The position numbers were made by a program, and so were the translations under genes. DNA of 64,000 nt from NCBI RefSeq assembly GCF_021018805.1, contig NC_086283.1, forward strand, positions 10,863,162 to 10,927,161, written 5' to 3'. Shown here one piece after another: positions 50,723 to 63,138 of the stretch. This stretch comes from Prinia subflava (Eukaryota; Chordata; Aves; Passeriformes; Cisticolidae). The notes under the pieces are model-generated. The model did not search any database. It worked only from the letters and a program-made list of their open reading frames with translations, and was not told where the DNA came from. Numbering within the stretch: the stretch's first letter is position 1; the number at the start of each line of letters is the position of its first letter.

Positions 50723-52201
50723 TGGTGCCTGATCGTTTTATTTATCATTGCAGTTATCCCTCTTGCAGTCAGGGCCATCAGGAAGGGAACCCGCAGGCTG
50801 GTCATCTGCGTGGCAAATTGCCCCAGGAAGAGCCTCCACCTTCTCTTCCTGCTCTCCTGTGTCGCAAACACCGGACACGGCTGGATCGTCCCACAGCCCA
50901 AGTCCAATGTTTGGGCAACTCTTGCAAGGGCCATGGGGCAGGATCATATCTGCCTCAACCAGGCCAGCGCTTCTGACCCGATGTCGACATGTCTAGTGGG
51001 GATCCCTTTCACTGCTGCTGAGATGCCTAGAGCACTCTTCCAGGCCATCAATCAATCGTATCGCCAAGCGGATGGAACGCACTCCGTTGTGACCAAAAGC
51101 GGCGACCCAGACGCCAATCCGCTGGCGGGGTGGAAGAGGTTCCTGAGCGACCTCAAGGTCTTGCCGGCCGAGCCTCCCGAGCTTGAGCTCTTGGGCTCCT
51201 CCAGGGCTCAGGTTTGTGTTAGGTTCGACCACCCGCCGGTGTCTTCCTCTCTCCCTTCCAGCAGGGTTGTACTGTCTGGCACCTCTCACCAGGAGGAATC
51301 TTGGTGCGAAAGGCTCGCCAAGATATCGACCCCGATATCTTTCATGGATCAGCCACGCGGGCTGCCTGCTGGAATGTTTCTCATCTGCGGCGATCGGGCC
51401 TGGGCAGGCATCCCCTCTCGCCTTCTAGGAGGTCCATGCACCTTGGGAAAACTGGGGCTGTTTACACCCAACAAGACACAAATTATGAATCTGAAGGAAA
51501 AGGAAAATGGTGCACAAAATCCCGGACACCAAAAGCGTGCTGTTAAAGATTTGGACCCTGACTGCGACACAGAAATTATCCATTGGTCAAAGTCCAAAGG
51601 AATCGCAGTCACAATCTTCGCGCCATGGGTCTCCATTGCCAAGGCCCTGGGCGAACTCGGACACCTAGAGTGTTGGGTTGCTAAACAAGCAAATCTTACA
51701 TCCCAGGCCCTATCAAACCTCCTACGAGACGAGGAAATAACTAGACAAGCCACCCTACAAAATCGGGCGGCCATAGACTACCTCCTCCTCTTGCACGGTC
51801 ATACGTGCGAGGAGTTTGAGGGTCTATGTTGTTTTAATCTCTCGACGCGGGCAGTAAGCACAAGATCTCTAATCCAACAAATGCAAGAGCAAGTGGGCAG
51901 GATCCAGCAAGAAACAGATGACTGGCTCTCCAACCTATTCCAAGGTTGGGGCATTTCTGGCTGGGTTGGATCGATTCTTAATTCTGTTCTAATTATTTTC
52001 TTTGTCATTTTAGTTGCTCTCATTTTATTTGGCATTCTTAAGCGTATGCTTTTGAAGCTGTCTTCCAGTTCCGACACTCCCTCTGTGCGCTTCGCTATGG
52101 CCTCCACATCAATGAACCTTCAGGTCGATGAGGAGGAAGACTATGCTGAGGGCCAAAGCATTTGCGCGGACTGTAATTGCCAGCAGTGCAATGAACTTTA
52201 A
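50723..52201 (+). pseudogene. env: env: surface and transmembrane subunits
   Basis: Env mediates receptor binding and fusion. This frame follows the leader TGA. Numbering from GTG 50,810, a second signal-peptide-like core spans 8-24 (SLHLLFLLSCVANTGHG). The surface subunit runs to a weak basic cleavage site HQKR (240-243) and at about 220 residues is short. The transmembrane subunit has C252 and C288 flanking a hydrophobic fusion segment, a CX6CC at 333-341 (CEEFEGLCC), a Trp-rich membrane-proximal stretch (372-385), a membrane anchor at about 391-410 and a tail ending in a cysteine cluster (CADCNCQQC). NXS/T sites fall at 81, 221, 295 and 343. The internal fusion segment and CX6CC are of the avian alpharetrovirus type. 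It is intact from 50,723 to TAA 52,199 but lacks a connected start. Confidence 0.9.
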
Positions 52202-52206
52202 AAACT

Positions 52207-52220
52207 AAAAAAGGGGGAGA
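52207..52220 (+). other. polypurine tract
   Basis: AAAAAAGGGGGAGA ends directly at the TG of the 3' LTR, as needed for plus-strand priming. It lies five bases after the env stop. Confidence 0.9.
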
Positions 52221-52799
52221 TGTTGGGATTCGTGATTTATTTCCCTATGAGTTCTCTGTATGGTTCAGTTTTATGTATCCCTTCCCCCCTAATTGTTATG
52301 CAAGCCTTCCCTCACAGTCCCTGCACCCCAAGTTATTTTTAGCCTTTGCTGTTAAGTGTTCCTCATCCTTCCCGCCAGAAATGTTCTCCTCCCCTTCCTC
52401 CCTGATTGGCTCTACTGCCTGTCCCTGCCCCTTTTCTGTCCTGGTTACCAACTTGGATTGGCTAGCTGCGTCTAGCCACCCCCATTGCTCCTCCCATGCT
52501 CTGTCCCTTAAAACCCCTGTGCATCCCTGATTCTGGGCTCTCTCTCTCTCTCTCTCTCTCTGTCCTCGGAGAACCTAGAGTGGGCAAATAAACCTCTCTG
52601 TGTGTTCCCCCGAGAGAGCCTCTCTGTCTCCTCCTTCTTTGTTGTGGCGAACCATCGGGTCTGCATTGCCTCTCGAGGCCAAGAACCCACAGGGGCAGGG
52701 CTGACTCCACAAGGCTGTCAGCTCGCCTCCTAGAGTCTGTGTGCCGGCGGTGTAGAGCAAGCCAGGCTAGGCAGACGGTGAACAGCAGACACCACAGCA
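52221..52799 (+). repeat. 3' LTR
   Basis: 579 bp, TGTTGGGATTCG to ACCACAGCA. It is nearly identical to the 5' LTR; the CT repeat is pure here and 2 bp shorter. TTAAAA is at 52,508 and AATAAA at 52,587. The 121-codon minus-strand frame across it is an antisense by-product. Confidence 0.95.
52587..52592 (+). terminator. poly(A) signal AATAAA in the 3' LTR
   Basis: This is the signal expected to end proviral transcripts, with the same GT-rich downstream sequence as in the 5' LTR. Confidence 0.8.
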
Positions 52800-52805
52800 T
52801 AGATC
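52800..52805. repeat. right target-site duplication TAGATC
   Basis: Exact copy of 43,700-43,705, directly after the terminal CA of the 3' LTR. Confidence 0.9.
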
Positions 52806-55800
52806 CAGTCAAGAGACAAGTATGCAAAGATAGCTGAACTACCTGAAGTGTGCAGCTTATGCAGCGGTTTAGGCCGCTGCTCTTTTCACTTATCTATTTT
52901 TGAACAGTCGTGTTGTACATGTCTCAGTGCCTTTCCAAGACCCTTTTTGTCACACCCATTTTTATGCTGTTTTATTTTTAGAACTTCACTGGAACACACT
53001 GACTTCACTGATTCATTAAAAGTGAAGTCCAGCAAACTCCTCCAAAGGCTGTAAAGTTAAAAATATTCAAGTGAGTGAATTGAGTGAAGCTTTCCTACTA
53101 GCTTTTGGCCAGCTACAAAAGCTGAAAATTTCTTCAGCTAGATCTAGAGGCAGCACAGAGTTGGGAGACGTTTAAAAAAAAAAATTGCTCTCCTAATTGC
53201 TCTCCTAAAAATTGCATCATCCTAAATGTTGGGATTTTTTGGGGGGATGTTTTTTATTTTTTCCATTTAAGCCCCTTTAAGTCTTCCTGGCTCTCAGGGA
53301 ATGCCACAGTTGTAAATGTTATTGACTGCCATGATTATTCAATTTATGTTATTATTTCAATTTTGCAACTTTTGTTCCATTTTTTCTTTCCCTTACTCTG
53401 TCTCTCAACTGTTTATTTGTCACACTGTTGCTCACAATCTTTTGAAAGTGTTTTGTAGCTATAAGTCAACTAGAAAATGGTCAAGCGATATAACTTTTGA
53501 ACCTATTTCTCTGAAAACAGCATTTCACCTCCTTTTTTTGTGTGATCTGAAGTAGGTTGTGAAGCTTCTTTGATTTCTCTGTCAATGTCTAGATCTGCAT
53601 CATACCTCAGCCACTGCAGAGGGCTTTTGCCTTCCCTAAGTCATGCTGAGATGCTGAAGAAAGAGGACTATGTTTAGATCTTATTTGTTTGAAGGGATAT
53701 ATGTCAATTATTTCAATAAATTTCAATTAATTATTTCTTCGTGCCCTAGTAAATAACCTTAAATGTTCCACAACTATATCACGGCAAGTTAAAAACCATA
53801 TTCTCCACCTCCTAGCTCCCCTTTTTTGCACAGAAATTAGAAATACAGTGGCCCACTTTGGACAATTGAAGAACTGGTATTATCTTTTAACCAAATAAAT
53901 CACAGGCAATAATTGATAATATTTCTCTGCATCCTTTTAATGTTCTCCTCTATTTCTGCAGCATGTCCTGAAGGCTTTTCTGTGAGAACGAGGAACCATG
54001 TGAGGCTCATGCTTCTTGTCCTCAAATGAATCCTTGGTAATTACTGAGTTAGTTTTGATGGCATAGTGCATGATGTCAGCAGTGGACCAAGTGCAGTGCA
54101 AGGAAACAGGGAAAGAAAATTTCTGTTTAGATGGGATAAATGAGACTATTTATTAATGTAATGAATGAACAGTGCTCTCAAAGAGGCTTAAGGTGGCATT
54201 CACAACTGGTTCACCTTTTTTTCTCTATTCATTATACTTTGCCTTTTCCATTCTCTCTTCAAAATGAATATGTTCAGTGCTCAAACAGAGAAGTATGGAT
54301 AGTCTTATATATTTGTCACTATCTTCTGTACATATCTGAAAGAGTAGGGGTCTATAATAATAAACCATGTTGCATTTCAGTTCATTTTATGAGACACATG
54401 TGACAGCCCCACATGCTTTACAGAGCACGTCTAGAAGGAATATCCTCTTGTCAGCTCAGCAGAAGTATCTGTGTCCTCCAGAAATATGAGTCTGACTATT
54501 TCAAAGACTGGAACCTGGGAAAAGATTGTTTCTAAACAAAACACACCTGGAACAATCAGTTCCTTTAAGGTTCTCTTGAGTCATGTTGTGCTGGCACATC
54601 AAGCTGCTGACAAAACTTGTTACATCAGATAGTGTCTGATATGACTGAAAAAACCCTTATGCAATGTATGGTAACAGAACTGGATTATGTGTCTTTTTTC
54701 TTTTTCTTTCTTTTCCCAAAAGAGAATGTGCTGTTTTTAAGACTGCTGTGTGCTCACTTGTCTAGCCTTCATTTACCTGTAAAACACAGACTCAGAGTAG
54801 TCCCACATTCTCAAGGTGCTGGGCTTCTGTTTTGGTTATTCATCTTTTCATTCTGAGCATCTACGCCCATTTTCCTTTTTTTTTTTTTTTTTTTTCTTTT
54901 TTTTTCTTTGAAGCTTTTATTAAAGAGCAGTATCAAAGATCTGTGACCAATAGATAACAAATCCTCTGAGAATGTGTGAGACAGCTCTTGCAGGGTATTT
55001 GCAGTGTGAGGCTGATAGAGCATCTCTCCAGGATGCACTGCCAACAGGACAAAGGGCTGGGAATTATATTCTGTGGGGTTTTTTTACAGTTGGGCATCTA
55101 ATTCCATTTTTTGCACAACACAAGCCAAAGTACCTTTAATATTTTCATATCCAAGAGATGAAATAAACTTTTTGTTTCATTCCAGATATTAATGGAAATT
55201 AAAGACTCCGTGTAATGGGGCAACACATCTGTACAATCTGTTGCTAAGTACCTCTTACATCCACTTAAAACTGTAGCACATTTAATTCCCATCTTAATAT
55301 CTCCATTGCCAACATCAAACATAAAAAAGGTGTGGATTTTTTTTTTTTCATTCTTGTTCTGTACTTTAGACTTCAGTGTTCATAGTTGAAGCATATTTTG
55401 TCTGAAGCCACTGAGGGATAGAAATCCATTTTATTTTTTTAGTAGAAACACTGGTGCTAGGAATGAAATAATTACAGCAGTTGGACGCTTAATGAAAAAA
55501 TCCTGATATCATGAGACTTGCATTAAAGGTAAAAAAAACCACGTCAATTGAAGCTACTGATTTATGAATTTTATATAACTTCTGTTCCCATACACTGACA
55601 ACACCTTCCAGTGTCTTCTTCTGTTAGCTGGAGGAAATACCTGGTGTTCATTCTTTCCCACCCTAAGTATTCTTAAAACCAAATGGATCCTTTTTAATCT
55701 TCTTATGGATAAACTAGCTAAATCTAGGATCTCTGATTTCTAGACTTGTCACTTGGTTGATATTAAGCAACAGCTGCATTCAGAATCATTGAAAGCTCTT

Positions 55801-58486
55801 GCATGTGTGCATTTGCTCCAGTGGTCCTGGGAAACACAAGAGCTGATGCAATCACACCTGAAGTGCAGGGGCACAGCAACTCTACCTCATTCTGGCTGCC
55901 CTCACCTGGCTCAGGCCACTTGGACAGGGCTTCTGTCTGGGCAACACCCTGTTTAGATAGAGTTTAGAGAAACTCTTCACATGATCTAGCAAGATAAAAA
56001 CCTGCCTGTTTTATGATTCATCTGTTATAGGTGTTAACCACAAGTTCCTGCCCTTCTGAGGGAGCCATCATGTCCTGTAACTCAAGTACAATGTTCATGA
56101 AATTCAGCACACTGCATTTAGTAGTTTCTGTAGTTTTTCATGTAATTCATCAGTCTTTCATGTAATCCATTATGTTCAGTTGAGTTAATCATACCAGGTG
56201 TCCCTCTTGATATGCTATTCTTTATTTTTCTTCTTATTGTTCAAGATTCTAGTGTCAGTGTTAAAGCAATCCTTCGACATGGGATAACAATTTGCTGTGC
56301 TTCAAAATTCTGTTGCTGCAGTGAGTAATCATGTAATCACTCAGTGCCTTCGGTCTTTATCTGTAAGATGGTAATAATTTTGCTGCTATGGGATGGGAGG
56401 GAGCATTGTGAGGATAAACCTGTAACTACCTGGAATGTAAAGGGATATTGCAATTAGAGATGCTAGGAAAGATCTTACCAATAAAAAGTGCAGAATTCTT
56501 CCTGGAGATACAAAAATTTGGAGGATTGAGCTCAGATTTTAACAGGACAATGCGAAACAGCTTTGAAAAATGCTTTGGATTTTGTTTCTTTCTGCTGTGC
56601 AAAACTGCATACACAGAGAGGAATAAAATGAATAATGTGTACTTCATATTTCTTTAGACACTGAGCTTTTGTGCATTTGTTTAAGGGGTCAAACACATCT
56701 TTGGCCTGTGGTAAAACTCTGAACAATGCACAGATTTGTTGAAAGTTTCAAAGAATTTGTTTCCTTAAAAATCTTTTGCATTAGTTAAATCAATGTGTCA
56801 AACCACAAGTTGAAGTTTATGCAGTTTGTCAGTGAGACTTGTGCTTTGTTTTATGCCAGTGTTGTCAAATTCACGTCACAAGAAGATTCCAAGTTAGCAA
56901 TGCCAGACATTAAGAAAAATTGCAGTAAAATACACTCTGCTAGAAAAAAATTAAATAAAATATTCTGGTTCAGGAGTTAGAATGGAATGCACCACATTTG
57001 TCAGTAAATGATATATGAGATGGAGCTGAAATGTCCCAATTATATTTTATTACTCTTTGGAACTGTCTTTGTTTAAAATTCCTAATTTGCGCATAAATGT
57101 TTTGTTTCAGAGAGAAAGCTAGAAGATGGGAAATGCTATGACAGGTTTAATTATATTTAAGATAATACAGTGCAGATCAAAGCCAAAGAGATAAAAGCTG
57201 CAACTACTGTATGGGCTGGAAACTTCTTCTGAATCATAAGCACCCTTAAGTGTAGTGCTTCAGAGGCAGCCGTCCTGAATTCAGGACAGAGGCACAGCTG
57301 AAATGGAAATTCTCTATTTACAGTGTTTTATGAGCTGTATTGGCTGCTCTTGGTGAGTCCTGTACTTAGGCAGGCACCAAAATGTCTGGGAACATTCACC
57401 AGAAAACAGTAAAGCAAACAGTGTCACCTAAGTCAACGGCTCCAAAATAACCCCCCAGGGCAGTACTGCTGTGAGCTGTTTGCAGGGATAGCATTTGACT
57501 GTGGGCCAAGAAAAATCTTGTATCAACAGATGTAATCAGAACCCCCATGGTAGTAATGACTCTGTCACAGTTTTCATTAGCTATTAAGAATTTGGAAGGA
57601 ATGGGCTTCCCCCACCACTACTTTTTTACTCATGCTATATGATCCATTCTAAACCAAAGTTATCAAACTGCTGCATCTCCTTTCTGAAGGACAATACCTA
57701 ATAAAGGAAATGTAAGCCAAAACAAGGTCCTGCTAATATTTTAAGCAAAGATGTGTCTTCACAGTTTTTGCTTCTGTTGTTTTACTATAAATCCTCTAAT
57801 CCTACATACTCTGCTCTCAAAGCATTCCTGCTATATTCCCCCTCTTCAGAGGAAAAAAACCCATGAATCCCCACACTTCTCCTTGAGAAGCTGCTCCCCA
57901 GTCTGTTCCCCCAGCCTCTACACCCTGACCCCTCTAGACCCAAAGATCCTCCAGACCCAGTGCACCTCCAACATAAGTTTCTTAAAGGGAAATTCCTTCC
58001 TTTTTTGTAGATGGGCATGGCAAGATGTCTGTTGCTTCTGCTACAGAAAAAGAAAAAAAGGCATTAGGCTGCTTTACACATGGGGCATTTGACTGAATGG
58101 AAAGAGCAAGCCTTTTTCTTAGAGGGTAGAAGGCAGGTACCCGGTGTAGTTTTAAGGAGGTGGAATTTGCTGTTGGTGCATGTGGTTGAGCAAAGCTGCT
58201 GTTAGAAACAAATTGGTATTCAACATTACCAAAGGATTGTTGGAAGTAACTCACCTCTGAGCTGCTGTCCATGGTATTTCTCTTCTCCTCTGCCATTTTT
58301 AGAGGGTGTTGTTCAGTTAACTTCTCTGCACATCTGAAAAGCCCAACCGAGAGGATGAAGTAGAAATGCTCATAATCATCTTAGTTCAGTCCTAAACTTA
58401 TAAAAGTCATCACAACAGGAAGCATGGCTACATGTATTCTACTTTTTTCTGTTCCTGCTGCTGTTTATAAATATATATGTAGAGGA
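52806..58486. other. non-coding flank right of the provirus, no gene recognised
   Basis: AT-rich sequence without recognisable exon, RNA gene or repeat beyond a T-rich run at 54,876-54,909. Open frames are at most about 113 codons and overlap on both strands. Confidence 0.6.
54876..54909. repeat. T-rich tract
   Basis: Twenty T residues followed by two more T runs separated by single C residues. It is a simple repeat. Confidence 0.8.
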
Positions 58487-58920
58487 AGATGATTATAGGG
58501 ATGAGGCACCTTTCCTATGAGGAAAGCCTGAAAGAGTTGAGGTTGGTCAGACTGGAGATGAGAAATCTGGAGCCACCTTATCACAGCCTTTCAGTACCTA
58601 AAGAGGGTCTACAAGAAAGCTGGAGAAGGGCTTCTTACAAGAGTGTGCAGTGACAGAACAAGGGGGAATGTCTTTAAATGAAAAGACAGCAGGTTTAGAT
58701 TGGATATTAGAAAGAAATTCCTTAATGTGCATGAGGTGAGATCCTGGAAAATGCTGCCCAGAGAAGTTTTAGATACTCCAACTCTGGAAGTGTTCAAGAC
58801 CTGATTGGATGAGACCCTGAGCATGGCCCACTGGAAGGTGTCCCTGCCCATGGCAGCAGGGCGTTGGAACCAGATGACCTTTTAGCTCCCTTCCAATCCA
58901 CACCATTCTGTGATTCTATG
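58487..58920 (+). mobile_element. CR1 LINE, 3' end fragment
   Basis: Sense-strand CR1 words are clear: CCTATGAGGAAAGCCTGAAAG, GGTTTAGATTGGATATTAGA, GAAATTCCTTA, GCTGCCCAGAGAAG and GGAACCAGATGACCTTT. It ends in the intact terminal octamers ATTCTGTG ATTCTATG. This is a better preserved tail than the other copies, but it is non-coding. Confidence 0.9.
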
Positions 58921-61649
58921 GCAATGTAAACATGCATGTCTGGTAAGTGCTGTCACCTGTTCATGCAGTCACTTGAAATCTATACACCAAAACAGAATGT
59001 TTGTTTTTTTTCCCCACACAGCAGTACTCAACAGGAGTAGTGGCATTGCTGCAGAGGGTATTCCTAGGTTTCTGAGCATTGGAGGCTTGTAAAGTGGAAT
59101 TTAAAAAATTCTGTGTGCTTCTTGGAATTATCTGCATGCATGTGCAGTGAGAAGAGCATGTCAGAGACACAGAGATCAGACCAGTGTGTGCAGGTACACC
59201 AGATCACATAAACTGCCACGTGGCAGGCTAATGCACATAGAGTATTGATCTGTTATTACAGGTTAGACCAGCTCATCTAAAGCATAATGACACTGTGTAG
59301 CCTTGAAGCAAACATTCATAGTGGTGCCAGCGGAGTCTGTGTCAGAAATCTACCTCTTGTTTGCTTATGTAGCAATAAGCCAATTTCAACACAAAGTGAC
59401 TAGGGAAAACTCTGGGTAGACTAGAGGACCATAGATGTTACGATCTTGCACTCTTTCCACATAAGAGAGAGTGATTTATTACATATAGATTTTGGTTTAG
59501 GTTTGCCCAACTCTCTGCAAAATTTGATGCCCGTGCAGTGTTCTATGCTGCTTCTCAGAGGCCTCTTTTTGTTATTCATGTTTATGCCCAGGGGTACTAT
59601 GTAATCGTTTGAACATTGATAACTGTCCAGGAGAAAAAGGATCAATCTTTGTGATATTTTTAGTAGTGCTTATCTGCGGCAGTCATCCTGGAGAGAGGTT
59701 GTTATATGGCATATCAATACCACTGGTTGTGAAGAATGTGAAGGTGCATGAAAATGAAAGCTCTAGGAATTTTATGAAGTAGAACTGATAGGGATCACTT
59801 CCAGTATCAGACAAGAACATTTTTCACATGTGTTCCTGGAAAACATTGAAAAGAACTTCAGAAGTGTGTAGTACTTCTAATGTAGCTTTTCCAGGCACTA
59901 CCAGATAAAACTTTGTGTGTACAAACTTTCAGTGGCAAAATATATACTGCAACCATTTCATAGATAAAAGTGGTGTGTGTGTAAACAAACACAGTATATC
60001 AAACCACCTTGTTTCCACAAGGAGGCCGTCCAGGTTTTTGTAATAGGATTCTTTTTGATCTCATATCTAATCAACTAAAAAAAAAAGGAGTCTTATGAAT
60101 AGGGTAGGGCAGACTTCATACACACAGAATATACTTTCCACTGTAAATCCAGATCATATATGTTGAGCAACTTCTGCAGCTCCAAATTTACATAGCAAGG
60201 TTCTGAAAGCCATTAGACACGGCTTACAACTTCAAACCAGCATTTTAGCATCTCTGAAGCACAAAGAGTTATTCTTAAAGCTGTGTGAAAACCCGCATTT
60301 TCACAGTCCCTTTGGGATAAACCTTCTGGAATCAATACAAGCTTTTTCCCTGCCTCTTCACTCACTGACAGCATCAAGAAGGCTAAGGCTTTGGCTTTGT
60401 GTCAAATTTAGGAAAGACTTATCATTTTTTTTCCAGAAGGTGTCAGAGGAGATAAAATGATATTTCCAAGTTCTTTTCCATGCCAAAAGTTCCCTTTCTC
60501 AAGTACCCTACTGGCCATAGGGTGGGAGATAAGAGAAAGCCTGGAGTGTGGGGCTTCAGAGTAAGTGCCAGCAGAATGCTCCACAGGACTGCCCATGCTC
60601 AGCATTTGTCATTCCCAAGTCCACTGGGGAACATAGTCCAGTATTAAATCTAAACCTCCTTAAGACTGCCCAGCTGTTTTGCAGGCACAGCCTCAAAGAC
60701 TTAAAAGTCGTGGTGTACAACGGGGATTTTAGAGTAAAACCAAGATTCAAGCCTTTGGTGACTTGAATGCACGGATATGCTACAGGAGATTTCTAAGAAA
60801 CAACACTTGCTGCAGAAAACTCTCATGAATACAAGTAGATAGGAATTAAATCTGCATCATTGGGTACTTTTTCACCTCTATTATAAGACATCCGTAAATT
60901 ACATTTCCTGAAAAAAAAAAGGAGCACATGGATTTATTATTTTCTCATAAAGGCAAGAACATCTGAAATAATGTGTCACAGCCACAGTCCATTTACTGAC
61001 AGTGCTAAAATTTCTAGTGAACCTTTTTATTCCACTCTATCCTTACAATTTACATAATGGAGCACTACTCCTAATTGTTTAAAATCCATACTCCAAAGGA
61101 GCTGAACAAATGAATGTCTGGAAGTATTCAAAATACTTTTTGTTTGCCATAAAACAATGCTGTAAAAAAAAGGTATTATATATTTAGGAAAACGGTTTTA
61201 GTTCAGTGGCATTTCTCGCACAGAAATTGTTTCAACAAAAAGTTTTCAGCCACTGCAAAGCAGTAGGTGAATGCTTAAATTAAAAGAAGGACCAGTCCTC
61301 TAATTAACCAGTGGAATTACAGCAAAAAGAACAAAATCTTTATTTAAATAATGCTGTCAGAGCAAAAGATCATTAACTATAAACCACAGTACCTTTTTAT
61401 TTGTGAAGTCTTCTCTTAGGTGAAGGGTGGGACGGGTATGTGAGTGTGTGTGAAGGAAATCCAATACCAGCTCTAGGACAAAATCAAAAAACATATAGTT
61501 TTCAAATGTGAAAAATAAAAACATAATTTTCAGAAGACATTAAATGTTAGAGCAGGACCAGACCCCCATCTTTAGGCAGACTGGGAGGTGCAGTTACAGC
61601 AATGTTGTGCACTGTTGCCTAGACAATGTAATGTAATGCTATGCAGAGA
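58921..61649. other. AT-rich non-coding DNA, no gene recognised
   Basis: Between two CR1 copies. No exon, RNA gene or other repeat was recognised. Confidence 0.6.
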
Positions 61650-62630
61650 TACCACGGATTTTATTACTGGTGGTGAAGGGCACTACATCCAGTGGGTGGC
61701 TCGTCACTAATAAGGTTTCCCAAGGCTTGGTATTGAGGCCAGTCCTACTTGGTATCTTTTTTGATCTGGTTGAGGGGATGGAGTGCAGCCTCAGTAAATT
61801 TGCAGATGACACCAAACTGGGTGGGAATGCCAATCTTCCAGAGGGTAAGAAGGCTCTGGAGGCACCTGGACAGGCTGGATCAATGGGCTGAGACCAATGG
61901 AATGAGGTTCAGCAGGGCCAAGTCCTGCCCTTGGGTCACAGCAACCGCAGGCAGTGCCACAGGCTGGGGACAGAGTGGCTGGGAAGCTGCCCAGTGGAAA
62001 AGGACCTGGGGGTGCTGGTGACAACAGCTGAACGTGAGCCCGCTGTGCCCAGGGGCCAGGGAGGCCAAGGGCGTCCTGGCCTGTATCAGCCACAGTGCGG
62101 CCAGCAGGAGCAGGGCAGGGATTGTCCCCCTGTGCTCTGCACCTCGAGAGCTGTGTCCAGTCCTGGGCCCCTCACTACAAGAAGGGCATTGAGGGGCTGG
62201 AGCGTGTCCAGAGAAGGGAACAGAGCTGGGGAAGGCTCTAGAGGGAACTCCTATGAGGGAACGGCTGAAAGAGTTGGGAACGTTCATGCCTGCAGTCTTT
62301 ACTCCTGTATATAACTCCCTGAATGGATGTTCTAGTAAGGTGTGGGTCAATCTCTTCTCCCAAGCAAGTAGTGAAAGGATGAGAGGAAATTACCTCAAGC
62401 TGCCCTCACAAGGCGAGGTTCAGGTTGGATATCAGGAAGAATTTATTCACTGAAAGGGTTATCAGCATTGGAACAGACTGCTCAGGGAAGTGATGGAGTC
62501 ATGATCCCTGGAACTGTTCAAGAAAAAACTGGATGTGGCACTTGGCCATGGCCTATTTAACATGGTGGTGTTCAGTTGAAGACTGGACTTCATGTTCTTG
62601 GAGGTCTTTTCCAACCTTAATGATTCTAGG
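61650..62630 (+). mobile_element. CR1 LINE fragment with reverse-transcriptase remnant
   Basis: The longest CR1 copy here, about 980 bp. Its 5' part still translates (from 61,670) into the C-terminal side of the CR1 reverse transcriptase, with the catalytic FADDTKLGG at about 61,799-61,825; after that the frame is lost to indels and stops. The 3' untranslated part follows with GGGCCAAGTCCTGCCCTTGG, GTGTCCAGAGAAGGGAACAG and GGTTGGATATCAGGAAGAA-type words and ends TCCAACCTTAATGATTCTAGG. It is a dead, 5'-truncated copy. Confidence 0.9.
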
Positions 62631-63138
62631 ATTAATAATAATAGCTAATTAATATGAATTAACTGACTAGTCTATTTTAAGCAGTATATAGTACTTACTG
62701 CAGTGGGGCAGCCTCACCACAGCTCTGTGTTTCAGTACAGCTTTCCTTCCCTGTGCTGTGCGAGATACCCATCGTGTAGACAAAAATACAATTCCCTGGT
62801 GGTTAATTTGTAAGAATTGATGCAGTCCTCTTCTAAGCAAATTCTCCATCACATCATAGATCATGAATCTTAAATTTTGTTACTGGGAATACTCAGTTCT
62901 GGTACTGATAGCATGCAAGCACTGAGGGATGTCAGTTTGTGTTGATAGCTGTGCTGCCTGCTCTATTTCATCTTAGACCATGGGATTTTGGAATATTAGA
63001 GCCACATGTAGGTTCACCCACGGATAACACTCATCTGCTAATAAACAGTATAAATTATAAATAAGCTACTTGATGGCTTTCTAGTAACAAAATTAATGCT
63101 ACTTTAAGTGAGAAAAAACCCACAAAACTAGCATGAAG
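62631..63138. other. non-coding DNA, no gene recognised
   Basis: Short AT-rich spacer between a CR1 copy and a probable solo LTR; nothing recognised in it except ATGAAG at 63,133-63,138, the possible left target duplication. Confidence 0.55.

Larger units (their letters stand above)
43706..52799 (+). mobile_element. near-complete young class II endogenous retrovirus
   Basis: A 9.1-kb provirus with LTR, leader, gag, pro-pol, env, polypurine tract, LTR, flanked by TAGATC on both sides. Pol has DTGA protease, YMDD reverse transcriptase, RNase H and integrase; Env has a CX6CC transmembrane subunit. LTR-to-LTR differences amount to about three bases and one 2-bp CT indel over 580 bp, under about 0.6 percent, so integration is recent on a bird time scale. 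All three genes carry disabling changes. From the LTR divergence roughly 20 post-insertion substitutions are expected in the interior, enough to explain the breaks. It is GC- and CpG-rich compared with its AT-rich surroundings. No identical named element can be claimed without a search. Confidence 0.95.

Noticed and set aside
61791..62350. Frames of 100-156 codons on both strands
   Set aside because: They fall in the GC-rich CR1 3' untranslated region; only the FADD-bearing piece reflects true CR1 coding sequence.
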